64,000 nt of DNA from Mucor racemosus (lineage: Eukaryota; Mucoromycota; Mucoromycetes; Mucorales; Mucoraceae): assembly GCA_027405735.1 (NCBI GenBank), contig JAPEHQ010000007.1, forward strand, positions 744,001-808,000, given 5' to 3'. Below are positions 46,375 to 57,364 of the stretch, piece after piece (position 1 is the stretch's first letter; each line of letters opens with the position of its first letter). A model generated the notes under the pieces. That model was not told where the DNA came from. It saw only the letters and a program-made list of their open reading frames with translations, and did not search any database. The translations under genes were made by a program, and so were the position numbers.

Positions 46375-47395
46375 TTTTTGAACCATACATGTCGTATATA
46401 TGATAGCACCCTTGATCGCGGTGTAATTAATTATACAAATGAAATACAATATATATCAAAACAGGATTTTACCCAAATCAATAATAATAAGCAAACATAT
46501 CAATTTAGTCAACTACTACCCATCTATTATTATATTGAAGCTGCACTATCGATATAAATAAGGTTCAAGTATTATTGTCACATTTGACATACATCCCTTA
46601 TAGGCTTATGGCGGATGCTCTGTGTCGTATATTTTCAGGATTGATAAATATTACTTAAAAAAGAATACAATTATAAAAGAATGAGTAATTAATCAGTTCT
46701 TCAACTGTATAATAAAAACAAGATATCGTTTATTTAGATGTAAAAGTATGGCCTTTTATATTGATTAGACATTGAGATCCTGAGATGTAATTTAAGGCAC
46801 TATTGAACTATTGGATCTGTTTGATAGTAATCTATGGATTGAAATGGATCAATCATAATTTAACCGTTCTTGCAGAGCTTGTGAGTTGTGTTGTTTTAAT
46901 ACTGCGCTAAATATGCTTGGATGTTGATTTGATAACTACTTGATTGGTTAACTGCTGGGATGAAATAATGTGGTGTCATAATTGAGGTCCAAGCGTTCTT
47001 GGTAATTACTGGATTAAACTTGGTACGCTAGGAGTTTCTTATATCCGATATCAAGACTTGCACTTCAATACATGTCGTAGTCAATAGATTGTAAGATGTA
47101 TTGATACTGTAGAAGGTGATAATGTATGATACTAGTAGGTGGAATACAACACTCTGTATGATTTACCTCTTAAAATATTAAATCAATAATAATGTACTCA
47201 AAACTAGAAGATTATTAAATATAAATCTATTCAAGTCTAATGGCATTTAAGTTATCCAAATCACTATAAATATCCTCATACCTTTTCAATTATTTTAAAT
47301 CTTCAGAAATCTTTTGTAACAAAACATTTCGCTGATTATGATTGTATTTCTAACGCTTTTATTTTTTATTTTTTTTATTTTAATAAACAACATTT
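46375..47395. repeat. R4/R3 mosaic broken by R1 copy B
   Basis: 46375-46565 is R4 (start TTTTTGAACCATAC), cut by R1 copy B on its left. 46740-47155 is R3 in reverse orientation to 32925-33540. 47160-47395 is the distal part of R4 (TGTACTCAAAACTAGAAG, TCTTCAGAAATCTTTTGTAA). The same pieces occur in a different order at 32.9-38.7 kb. Confidence 0.65.
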
Positions 47396-48510
47396 TTATT
47401 TACGGTATAAGCAAGTCAAAGCAAATAATATCCTGAAAAAAGCGTAATTCAAGCGAGTCCAAGCATAAGGCTCGCTCGCTTTCTTATGTTCGCACTGTTC
47501 AATTGCGATCACTATAAATACCTGACCTTTATGATGATACTCATGATTTGACATCTTCATCCTTTTTTCCTTATAAATATGCTTAAATAAATATATCTAG
47601 CTCTAATTGTATTGTAGCTGAAGAGCTGGTTATCTTAAATATATATAATATAAACTGTAATGATCTGTGTTCTTGGATAAATATTATGGTCAAAATGGTA
47701 TTATGCTAATGATATGGTTTTTAATATTAGGGATCGGCGAACTTTGGTTGGAAGAAGGTTGGTGTTCTTATTTGTAAATTAGATATTTATTAAGGGAAAT
47801 AAATAAAGATGTAAAGAGGAAGAAAGACAAATAATTCTACAAGGAATTATAGAAAGATTTCCTTATAGTATTTATAGGAATATTTGAGATGAACATTGCT
47901 GCTGTGAATTATTATAGTAGTGATATGTTGATTCATTACATAAAACACGAAGCAAGTTGGATGTTTTTATTTTTTAGGGGTTGTTCTATAAAGTGGTGAT
48001 TAATTAGTAGTCAATCCAATAATATGCAACATCGTCTATTAGCTAGTTTTTAAAGTTTCAAAAAATATGGATTTTTGATGGAGTAATCAAAAAAACAAAA
48101 TGTCAAGCTAGAATACTGGACTAAAAACACACATCATAAGCACAGAAAATCTGATTTTATAAAATATTTTGGAGGCAAACCTTTGTTTTAAAAATTATGA
48201 AACAATTTAGAATTGAGTGAGCTACAAAAAATATTTAATCGACAATTGACAATACCTTGACGGTTTTCTATCAATTGTTAGAAACATTCTATAGCCTTCA
48301 GTGTTTTCCACATATTTTACAGCTCAAAAATACGTTACAGCTTAAAGTGGACTTCTTAGTGCATGATTTCATTCAAATTCCGAGAGACGATATGGGTCAC
48401 ATGGCCTCCGAAATTTTTTTTTCGAGATTTTGGTCAAGCAATATTATTGGCCAATTTATAACCCAGAAATTTTGACGCTCTTTCAAATTTCAAGCGATAT
48501 TAGTGGATCC
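47396..48510. other. Repeat-like, no gene seen
   Basis: AT-rich. Around 47659 the sequence TGTAATGATCTGTGTTCTTG resembles one end of the LTR at 49194-49529 in inverted orientation, and 47740-47760 repeats GGTTGGTGTT as near 49283. It may be a diverged LTR, but I could not fix both ends. No supported gene. Confidence 0.4.
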
Positions 48511-49155
48511 CGTCATTTGAACCATTTTTTGAAGATATTTTTGTGGATATAATCTATCATTACTCCATGAAAAATGCAGTTAGAATCAAGCAAAAAGGTG
48601 GAACTAAAAGCGGCGAATCTTGCACACATTGCAGTACCAAAAAAAGCGGCATAGAAAAGTTTCAATATTTTGTTTTTGATTGGTAAAAAGTATCCGTCAT
48701 TTAGCTGAATTTTATAGATTTGGAGATAGTGTATCGTTACTTGATCAAAATGGTAACTAGAATCTAATAAAATGGTGCCAATAAATACAATGAATATTGC
48801 GTATATTGTGATATCAAATACAAATACATAAAAATGTCTCAATGTTTCATTTTTGATTAATAAAAATTACCAGTCATTTAGCCGAGGTTTATGGATTTGG
48901 ATATAATGTAGCGTTACTCGGTCAAAATTGTAGCTAAAATCAAGTGAAATAATGCAATAAAAGCAGAACAAATTTTGCGAGTTTTGTAGTACCAAAAAAT
49001 AGACATGCAGAAGGTTCGATGTTTTGATTTAATTGATGAAAATGATCAGTTTTCTAGTTATTTTTTAAAGATTTGGGTATAATGTATTGTTATTCCATCA
49101 AGAATGCATTTGAAATTAAGTAAAATAGCACAAATAAAGGCTGCAAATGTGGGCC
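48511..49155. repeat. Degenerate tandem repeat, ~176-184 bp period
   Basis: Three full units and one partial unit start at about 48511, 48695, 48872 and 49048. Each begins with a [C/A]GTCATTT- or AGTTTTC-like motif, then a GATTTGG.TATA.TGTA segment, a TCAAAAATG-like segment, AATCAAGTAAAAT, an AGTACCAAAAAAA segment and TTTTGATTGATAAAAAT. Units differ by many substitutions, so the array is old. A 109-codon minus-strand ORF over the first two units shows the repeat at protein level, but the other units are not open. Confidence 0.75.
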
Positions 49156-49193
49156 ATATTAATATATTAAAAAACCCAAAAAAAGGAATATAA

Positions 49194-49529
49194 TGTAATA
49201 GATGAATTGGTTGTCAATTTGGATATATAATATGGAGAATTATAATATGAATGACTTTGATTCTATGATTGGGGAAGAGAGGTTGGTGTTACTAATTGTA
49301 ATCGCTATTACTAGTATATGATTAATACTTATGATTGATTATATGGGATTATATAACAGCTGGTTATAAGTAACAATGATAAATAAGTAATAATATATAT
49401 TTATTTGGACTGTGGTTATAAATATAAAAAGGGAAGGAAAGAACAGATAAATTCCTTGATGTGCAATTGATCTGTTCTTGGTTGTTATTTATACGTGATT
49501 TGCCTATGCAGTGTAACTGGATCATTACA
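49194..49529. mobile_element. Probable solo LTR
   Basis: 336 bases from TGTAATAGATG to GGATCATTACA; the ends are inverted (TGTAAT...ATTACA). Flanks are TATAA on the left and TGTAA on the right, a target duplication with one mismatch. It abuts the tandem repeat. The 1,330 bases from 49530 to the LRR gene have no recognised feature. Confidence 0.55.
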
Positions 49530-50859
49530 TGTAACGTTTATTGAGCTTTAAGAATGACCAATTATCTAATAATTTTGGATACTACAAAAGTCAAAAGCTT
49601 TTTATTAAACTTTTAAATCCAAAATAGCTAATATCCTAATATGTGTCTCTGATTTGGTGTATAGTGGTCCTCGAGTTGCTGTGAAAACGGAGAAATAGAA
49701 ACGCCTTCTTTTTTCAACAAATTTGTACGATGGGCTGTTTCAAATATTTTTCAAAAAAAATTATGAAATCAAATCATGATTTGAAATAAAATTTTGAAGT
49801 TGCCTTTAATGCACAATAAATATACGAATAACATATCTTGACTTCATTACCTAACAGCTATTTTTGAAAGAATTTCACACACGTTTTAAAAAAATCTCTT
49901 TTTCTCTGCTTAAAATAAATAAAGCAGCTAGAAAAATGTTCGTAATCAATAAATATTAATCCAAATAGGCTGAAAGTTTTTCAATATAATATACTATAGG
50001 TTTATCGTCATCCCATTGAGCTACTTATTAAAGCTTGGTAATTAAATGCCAACTTTTTCAACTGGATTTTGCGGTTTAACAGACCATTTCAAATTAGAAA
50101 TAGCGCTAAAATCACCCAAAGCTAGCATATATGGCGATGTCAACTATCAAAATAATAATTAAACGTCTTCTTTACGCATAACCAAAGTCCTAGTGCAATG
50201 TGTTTACATCTTTTCTTTAAAAAAACGATAGATACTCAAATATTGGCTTGAAAAAATCAGAAAACTACGGATCTTTGTTTTGTTAATAAACCAGTTGCTG
50301 TTTCGTTAGATGAGATAGCGTCATCCATGATACATCCATGATACTGGCTGGTTTCTAGTTATTTAGAAACTATGGGTGACAGTCGAGTTTTTTAAAATTC
50401 TATTTCGTGTATGAATGTATACCTTCATTTGATCTCATTGACTTTTCTTGGAAAATTGAGTCGGATTGTCCCCGGACATGAGATGTAAACCTTTTAAACT
50501 ATTGAAAGACTAACATACAAGCGCTGGAATTTAACATTTATGGTATACTGTAATATCATGATCGGTAAAAGCTCAACTTGAATATGTAATCGATGTTTTA
50601 CGGAAGCTTTATGAACATGATTCATTATCGTACATAAATTTACTGAACATAATGAAAGAAGCTCTTCTCCTGATCTGCTCGTCCAATATATGCATATATT
50701 CATACATAAATGAAATTTAATATTAATGTACAGGTTATTTTAATCACAAAATAAAAAGGGAGTGAGGGGCAAGAAGAGAAAAATTATAATTTAAAGAATT
50801 GAAGTAAGGTATATATAAATATAAATGTATAACAAGAGAATAATTTTCATCTACATTGC

Positions 50860-52512
50860 TCAGCACAATCGATGGTTTTTCAAGAAAAGAGATGAGTTAT
50901 TTCGAACTTTAAATCGCCATCGTTTTACAGCTGATGAAGGAGTAGCCGAGGAAGATGTTGTTGTGTCTGATATGATAGAAGGCTCCTCTTCATTGATCTG
51001 CAATTGTGCTGTCGTTAATAACATGGTCGGTGGATTAACAGGAGTATTAATAGATGATGATCTTCTTTGATTATTAAAACACGATCTACGTGTTGTGGAT
51101 GATGTTGTTGCTACTGCTGCTGCTATGGAAACTGATGATGATTTTTTGGCCATTGAGATTTGCAGTATAGGTAATTCTGGTTTCGATTTTATAAAGGATG
51201 TTGTAACTACCGTTTTTGAGCCATTCAAGGCAGGAAAAGACGATGATTGAGAAGCAGAAAACATGGCATATACTCTATCGGATTCGTCTGACCAATGAGC
51301 CGAACATAACCGGTATTTTAAAGGAACCCATACATCGTTACGTTCGATCCAACGACCTCTTGTCACAAACGATCCAAAGTATGGCCCATGGCAATGACTG
51401 CAAAGATTAAAAGCAGATAAATAATGATACAATGGTTCAGTAATGAGCGATTTTAAGGTATTAACTGCTATTGATTTGCTTATGTTTTGCTTTTTCTTTT
51501 TCAAGACTGATAAGAGGATGTGATGTTCATTTTTGATTATATATCTTGCACATGTCTCTAATAAACTTGGTGGGTTATGAGCTAATTCAAATGGTTGATC
51601 AAGTGAGTTTTCGAATGGACAGCCGTCTAACCGAAGTCGGCGTAAAAACGGCAGATGTGTGATTTCAGCGGGTAAAATAGAGATGGGATTATAGGAAAGA
51701 TCAAGTAGTGTTAAATTACAGAGATTTTCAATAGATACAGTTAACTCTTGTAATTGGTTGTGACCTAGTTGTAATGTTTGTAAGCCCTTTAAATGGCTAA
51801 TGAATGGAGTAATATGCTCTAGTTGATTATGAGATAGGTTAAAGTCAGTTAAATGTGCAAGATGGCAAATGGTGTCAGGTATAAAAGTGATTTGATTATG
51901 TGATACAGATAGATTTTCAAGTTGTTGTAAATGACCAATTGCTTCAGGTAACTCTTTCAGCTGATTATGTGATCTATGTTTATAAATATTACTCCTTAAA
52001 ATTTGCCACCAAATTATTAAAACATATACATGTTTATCTTACAAATCTAATTTTCTAATCATTGATAGTAAACCAATGTTTGGGCTGATGAATCCAATTC
52101 CTCTCTTTATAAGATCAATTTCTTGCATATTTCGTGATATTGATGAGATGTCTTCTAATGTTAAAGCATCTCCAACTAATAAATCTTGTATCTCGGATTC
52201 ATTTGTTGAGCTTTGTTGTACATCTGGGTAATAAGTCTGATCAACATACATTAAATCTTTCCAGAGCTGGCTATCTTTTCCACTCAACAGAAACCCTGAA
52301 TCTGCTCTTCCTTGATTTTCTGTTACTGACGGAATTGAATTGCTTGATCCAGTAGATTCAAGTCCATACAAAAATGGTTTAAATAATACATTATCTTCTT
52401 GTTGATTATCGTCAGGTTTCTTTATGTAAATTGGTGGAGCGGATGTTGTTGTATATCCAAATACAGTTGAGCCAAATTTCTTTTTATTACGATGACTGAT
52501 AGTTTGACCCAT
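50860..52512 (-). CDS. Leucine-rich-repeat protein with CxxC C-terminal domain
   Basis: Two exons, 52043-52512 and 50860-51973, join across a 69-base GTAAGA...TAG intron that falls inside the first repeat; together 527 residues. The N-terminus MGQTISHR fits an N-myristoylation signal. After a disordered stretch (about 1-150) come about six leucine-rich repeats of the L-x-x-L-x-L-S-x-N-x-L-x-x-[LI]-P type (LDLSHNQLKELPEAIGHLQQ; LSVSHNQITFIPDTICHLAH; LDLSYNPISILPAEI). Then comes a helical region and a metal-binding-like LCSHCHGPYFGSFVTRGRW segment with a third Cys in RLCSAHW. The C-terminal 100 residues are Ser/Thr-rich. It resembles fungal cytosolic LRR proteins of unknown function, possibly membrane-tethered signalling scaffolds. 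Confidence 0.85.
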
Positions 52513-52583
52513 AATATATAATATGAATATATGATTTCAAAAGAGAGAGAGAAAAAAAAAGCAGAAAAAGTATTATATGTATA

Positions 52584-52621
52584 TTATATATATATATATA
52601 TATATATAAATATATATATAT
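52584..52621. repeat. (AT)n microsatellite
   Basis: Near-perfect TA dinucleotide run upstream of the LRR gene start, with one AAA interruption. Confidence 0.9.
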
Positions 52622-52711
52622 GTAAAACAAAACAAAACAAAAAAAAAAGGAGGTTAGTTTGTCTATCATATTTATATATATAAATTTATTATAATAAGGA
52701 GCTAAAAAAAC

Positions 52712-53544
52712 TTATACAGCTGGGTGAACAACCACGTTGATCTCGGCAGTTTCTTGACCAATTTGAACAAACACTTGATGTTTACCTAAAGATTTAATAC
52801 GACCACCCTCGGACTTGACTTCAATGGTTGATTTATCTACATCCAAGCCAAATTCCTCCTTTAATTTACTCATCAAATCTTCAGCCGTAACTGATCCGAA
52901 TGTATGATCACTATTCGGCACAACTGCTCTATTAAATTCGAGTTGACGGACTCCTTCTAAATGGCCCAATAATTGCTTCTTTTTCAATTCAATTTGTGCA
53001 AGATGCTGAATATTTTGTATACATTTTTAGTCATGCATTCACGGTATAAAATCTGCCAATTTTTTTTTTTTACCTCTAAATTAGCTGCATTCTTTTCTGC
53101 TTCATCTGCAACAGCATTATCGATAACTTCGTTTTGTTGTTGTTTGACGATATAAGTTGCTTTACCAGTAGGATATAAGATATTTCGCATTAATCCAGCT
53201 ATTGAATACATTTTATATTGTATTAATTTCATTTAAATCAAGACCATCATTTAACTCTAACAGCAGAAAACTTACGTCTAACAGTAACAATTTCATCTAT
53301 TAAAGTAAAATATAAGTAAATTTCAACTTTATGTTTGTTTGGACCTATATATTTTTACCTTGAAGACCAACACCTTCAACAAATTGATTCAATTTAACTT
53401 GAATATTAGCTTTTTTATGAGCTTGTCTCTAATTATTTATTCAGAATAAATATCTTTCAAGGATTTTAAAGCAATGAATTTTACCTTGATAATCTGAGTA
53501 GAGCACAAAATAGCTCTTGAGGAAGGACGTAAAATGAATGACAT
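52712..53544 (-). CDS. Mitochondrial ribosomal protein bL9m
   Basis: Five short exons splice in phase to about 190 residues. The N-terminus MSFILRPSSRAILCSTQIIK is basic, Ser-rich and free of acidic residues, as in a mitochondrial presequence. The N-domain reads IQVKLNQFVEGVGLQDEIVT, then VRPGLMRNILYPTGKATY, matching the bacterial L9 pattern of glycine turn, VK/VRxG and RNxLxPxG. A Lys/Gln-rich helix follows, then the C-domain with TFGSVTAEDL, STIEVKSEGGRIKSLGKHQV and INVVVHPAV. The protein sits at the base of the L1 stalk of the large subunit in bacteria. It is head to head with IMP2, 206 bases between the start codons. Confidence 0.9.
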
Positions 53545-53750
53545 TTTTTCTATGTATTGTTAACAAGGGGGAAAAGAGTAAATGTCAAAAGAAATAGGGC
53601 CCAGGTATAAAACCATAATACACACAACATTTCATAGGAGTTTCAACAAATTAAGCAACTGGGGTCCTGTGTGCATCTTTAGCTCTATCTATACAGTGGA
53701 ATAGTGGCTTATAAGTTGGCTCTTTTTATCCACATCTTACCAATTATACA
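53545..53750. promoter_or_regulatory. Shared promoter region of bL9m and IMP2
   Basis: 206 bases between two divergent start codons of genes for mitochondrial proteins. No clear TATA box; the region is mixed in composition. A bidirectional promoter is inferred from spacing alone. Confidence 0.45.
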
Positions 53751-54400
53751 TGATATTTCAAAAACTAAGAAGCAATCCGTACACTGCTTCTGTTATCACT
53801 GCTTTAACTTGGGTTCCTGCTGCTATTTTTTTTGTAGATCATGGATATAGCTATGCTACCATCAGCGGTAGATCGATGCAGGTAAATTAAATATCGAGAC
53901 ATTCAATAATGTGTATTAACGCTTACAAATAGCCTACATTTAATCCAGATTCCAACATGATGAAGAAAGATGTCGTATTATTAGATAAATGGTCAACAAC
54001 AGGCCACAAATTTGAAAGAGGACAAGTAGTTACACTCAAGTAATCATAGATATAGAATGATTTTGCATACATATATCTAATATTACGCATGTATAGATCA
54101 CCAATTGATCCTAAATGCATAATCACAAAAAGAATAATGGCATTACCCGGCGATACAATCATTCCATTAAGAAGAAAAGACGAAATTGTACCAGTGCCTG
54201 AAGGACATGTTTGGATAGAAGGAGATGAAGCATTTCATTCCAGAGATAGCAATTCATTCGGCACAGTACCAATTGGACTTATTGATGCTAAAGTAACTTA
54301 TATATTATGGCCTCCTTCAAGATTTGGTCCTGTAGAAAAGAAACCGGTTGATAAGGATCGAGTTAAAAGGAACGTATTTAGACCAAACATGATAGAATAA
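53751..54400 (+). CDS. IMP2: Mitochondrial inner membrane protease subunit 2
   Basis: Three exons (53751-53882, about 53932-54040, about 54097-54400) encode 180 residues, near yeast Imp2 (177). A hydrophobic segment (residues about 12-30) anchors the N-terminus. The catalytic Ser is Ser42 in SGRSMQPTFNP, and the general-base Lys is Lys91 in TKRIMALPGD; both signature boxes of the type I signal peptidase fold are intact. A later box reads GHVWIEGDE...SRDSNSFGTVPIGLI, as in Imp1/Imp2. The enzyme removes sorting signals from proteins delivered to the intermembrane space, acting with Imp1. The Asn-Ser-Phe-Gly form and overall length favour Imp2 over Imp1. Confidence 0.92.
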
Positions 54401-54576
54401 ACTACACAAAAAAGAAAAATCGGGACACAAAATTGCATAAATATCCTATATAATTGGTAATTATTCAATAAGCTTTGTATTGATTACATCAATAATTAGA
54501 AAAACCAGGGCATTTATTCTTCTTTTTTCCCTTTTTTCTTTCTGAAATATATCTTTCTTTCTTTCATTTTGTAAAA

Positions 54577-56502
54577 ATGATATTACCAAGAGAAATACTT
54601 GAATATGTCGCAAATTTCTTGGATGCAAATGATCAATACAACTGTTTAACTGTTTGTAAATCATGGTATCCAGCATTTTTGTATAGTCTTTATAGGCATA
54701 TACATCTTTTATCAGATGAAAAAACTATCCAATTACAATCCACGTTGAAAAACTGTTATCAGATGGGATATTTGGTGCGACATGTCTCGTTTCAGGCCGC
54801 AAAATCGCTTCGATTGGGCTTGGGTGTACAAATAAAGGAGTATAAACCAGTGAAAATAAGTCAAGATGTGTTAGATACATTAAATCAGTCATGTCCTTTG
54901 ATAGAATCATTAAGTTTTGATCAAGATCAATGGTCTTCTGCTTCGTTATCACTTCCAAAATCTTTGTTATTGGGCCTATGTCAATTGCCAACAATCAATT
55001 TCAACTTATTCACACAAATTATGACAAAAAATAGCAGTGGTTTCAATCGACTGACACATTTACATATTCGGGGCAATGTGGATATGATTCAAGATCGTGT
55101 ATCTGCAATTAACTTACTTGCTTATACACCACATATCAATCAATTGATCTTTGAACGAGATGATTTGCATAACAAATACAAGACACCTGTTATTTCCTTG
55201 GAACACTTAGATAAAATACATCAATATTTACCACAGCTTGTTGATTTGCAATTTATAAATCACTTTAATTTTGGGATATCCAACTATTATATACATCAAA
55301 TTCAACCTGAATTATCCATGATACAACCACAAAAGAAATTGCAACATCTTAAACTCGAAGGAACGTTGCAAGCATATCAATGGATTCAATATATATCTCA
55401 ATTATATCCTTCGTTAGAATCCCTTACTCTGGATTTAGTGCATTCTCCTTTTAGTGGTATATTTGCTCCTCCTCCCATGCAATTTATAAATTTCAAAGTA
55501 AGAGAATCATTTCAATCAATAATAGATCATTATCAGCATTTACGCATCATATGCATTCGAAGTCTAAGTACACCGTTATGGCTTACCCCTAAATTTATAG
55601 CGGCATTTGACAGCAAACCTTTTCCAACAGAAATTGATGCTCAGTTATACGGTCTTGATTTCAAAGGGGTTGAAAAGTCTATCCAAGTACTCACGCCCAA
55701 GAAAAGCTGCAATATCAATTTAACTGGAATACGATTGCCTATTTGGAGAAGACATAGCCATCATACCAATCCTCTAGGTACATGGCGAGATACTATACGG
55801 CCTCTAAGGGCTTTTAAAGGATTGTCTCATTTGGAATTAGACGCTGTAAGCATGTCTTATGTCAATACATCTAATGAAGACGATGGATTTGTTTTGGATA
55901 CAATTTTAAATATTCTCCCCTCATTGGCATCTTTAAAATTGAGTGGATCTACATTGCAATTATCGAAACAACGGTCAATGCAGCAAGGGAAAAAATCTAC
56001 TGGGCTAAAAGAATTGGTTCTACATAAAATCGCCTTTTCTACACTTGTCATGAACTATTTATCAGTATACTGTAATGACTTGAAACGTCTCATAATGTAC
56101 GATTGCCAACAAAAAGAAAGTCGTGATGATGAAAAGTTAAAAATCAGTATTGATTTGCATAATCTCAATCTTGATTTAATTGTGTTATATCGTATTCGAC
56201 ATCCATATCAATCAGTAGAAAGCCGTGCTCCTGGTGCTCGTTTTGTGTGTGTGAACAATCAACATTGGTCGCACCTTTCGGTGAGATCTGAGGGTAATTG
56301 CGAAGCAAAACCGCTGCACGATCGATCCAAAATCAAACAAATAACTCAATTCAACGATATTTTGTTAGAAGAATGGAATCCTAATAGAGCAAGATATCAT
56401 ACTGAAAACGAATGGCAGCAAGATTTAATATTTGGGCACATTAATCTTGAATGTAAAACTGTTAAAAGCATCTTTTTGGATGAAAGCCCTGTATTGCTAT
56501 AA
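54577..56502 (+). CDS. F-box protein with leucine-rich-type C-terminal region
   Basis: Intronless ORF of 641 residues. The F-box is at the very N-terminus (LPREILEYVANFLDANDQYN, then CLTVCKSWYPAFLYSLYRHI). The remaining 590 residues consist of irregular leucine-rich segments (LTHLHIRGNVD, LQHLKLEGTLQ, LESLTLDLVH, LSHLELDAVSM, LASLKLSGSTL, LKELVLHKIAF, LKRLIMYDC). It is built like the F-box gene at 23464-25449 but the two share little sequence beyond the domain plan. It is probably a Skp1-cullin ubiquitin-ligase adaptor of unknown substrate. It starts 176 bases after IMP2, on the same strand, with a pyrimidine-rich leader. Confidence 0.88.
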   Translation: MILPREILEYVANFLDANDQYNCLTVCKSWYPAFLYSLYRHIHLLSDEKTIQLQSTLKNCYQMGYLVRHVSFQAAKSLRLGLGVQIKEYKPVKISQDVLDTLNQSCPLIESLSFDQDQWSSASLSLPKSLLLGLCQLPTINFNLFTQIMTKNSSGFNRLTHLHIRGNVDMIQDRVSAINLLAYTPHINQLIFERDDLHNKYKTPVISLEHLDKIHQYLPQLVDLQFINHFNFGISNYYIHQIQPELSMIQPQKKLQHLKLEGTLQAYQWIQYISQLYPSLESLTLDLVHSPFSGIFAPPPMQFINFKVRESFQSIIDHYQHLRIICIRSLSTPLWLTPKFIAAFDSKPFPTEIDAQLYGLDFKGVEKSIQVLTPKKSCNINLTGIRLPIWRRHSHHTNPLGTWRDTIRPLRAFKGLSHLELDAVSMSYVNTSNEDDGFVLDTILNILPSLASLKLSGSTLQLSKQRSMQQGKKSTGLKELVLHKIAFSTLVMNYLSVYCNDLKRLIMYDCQQKESRDDEKLKISIDLHNLNLDLIVLYRIRHPYQSVESRAPGARFVCVNNQHWSHLSVRSEGNCEAKPLHDRSKIKQITQFNDILLEEWNPNRARYHTENEWQQDLIFGHINLECKTVKSIFLDESPVLL

Positions 56503-57364
56503 TGTTTACTATACTACTTCTCACAAAAAGTATCCGGATAACATTTCTAATTTTAGATACAGCACAGTTTGATCCATACAGCAGTTTATGAATAAATCAT
56601 ATTTATATGCTAATGTAGTTAACGTACTTAAAGGATTCATAAGTATATCACAATCTGGACCCAAGATCCTTGATATTTAAATCAGGTTCTATGAGACTTT
56701 ATACTCATATTATCACACTCTAGAGTTGACTTCCATGAGAAAACTGCAATGAATCAGGCTAGATACAGAGACAGTTTTTTGATAAGATCAGCAAGAGTAT
56801 TTAGTATAAATAAATTCTCTTTTTTACTATAATCAATTATTTTTTTCATCATCGTTCTCTTATACACATTTACAAACTATATAAAGTAAATATATTTTAT
56901 CCCACAAGACCTTAATTATTCAAGAGCCTCTTGATGCTGCTCATGCCGATTCTTCGCCAAGAATGTCAGGTACGACTGCTCCCAACTTTAGTCCTAGTCA
57001 ATAAAGGTGATTACTATCCCAAATATATATAATTTGATTTTTTTATTCAAAATTTACTATCATCGATAGTTTATATTTATTACTTTTTACGTAATGTACA
57101 TGTATATACATTCATTGGCCATTTTATCTACTATAAAAGCTAATCGCAGCAGTTACTGTATTTTTGACATGTAAAGCGAAGGAACTTGTTGTCTATTTGA
57201 ATAGGAAAGAAGGAATGTATCCAGAATTTTACCATGGTTTTTCATTTACATTTATAAATATCTACTAAGCATATTCATTTTGAATGGTGTGCATCAGTAA
57301 AATGAAATTTATCACACAATCTAGAGTTGGCTTGTAGGCTCGAACACAACTCGACTCAAAAGGC
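56503..57364. other. Intergenic, no gene seen
   Basis: AT-rich sequence between the F-box gene and R2. A short stretch near 57330-57380 contains repeated CTCGA motifs (GGCTCGAACACAACTCGACT) of unclear meaning. Confidence 0.45.

Noticed and set aside
47659..48010. Possible second copy of the 336-bp LTR
   Set aside because: Shares TGTAATGATC and GGTTGGTGTT with the LTR at 49194 but a matching far end and target duplication could not be found.
48257..48475. 72-codon plus-strand ORF before the tandem array
   Set aside because: No family pattern and no copy elsewhere; length is unremarkable in this sequence.
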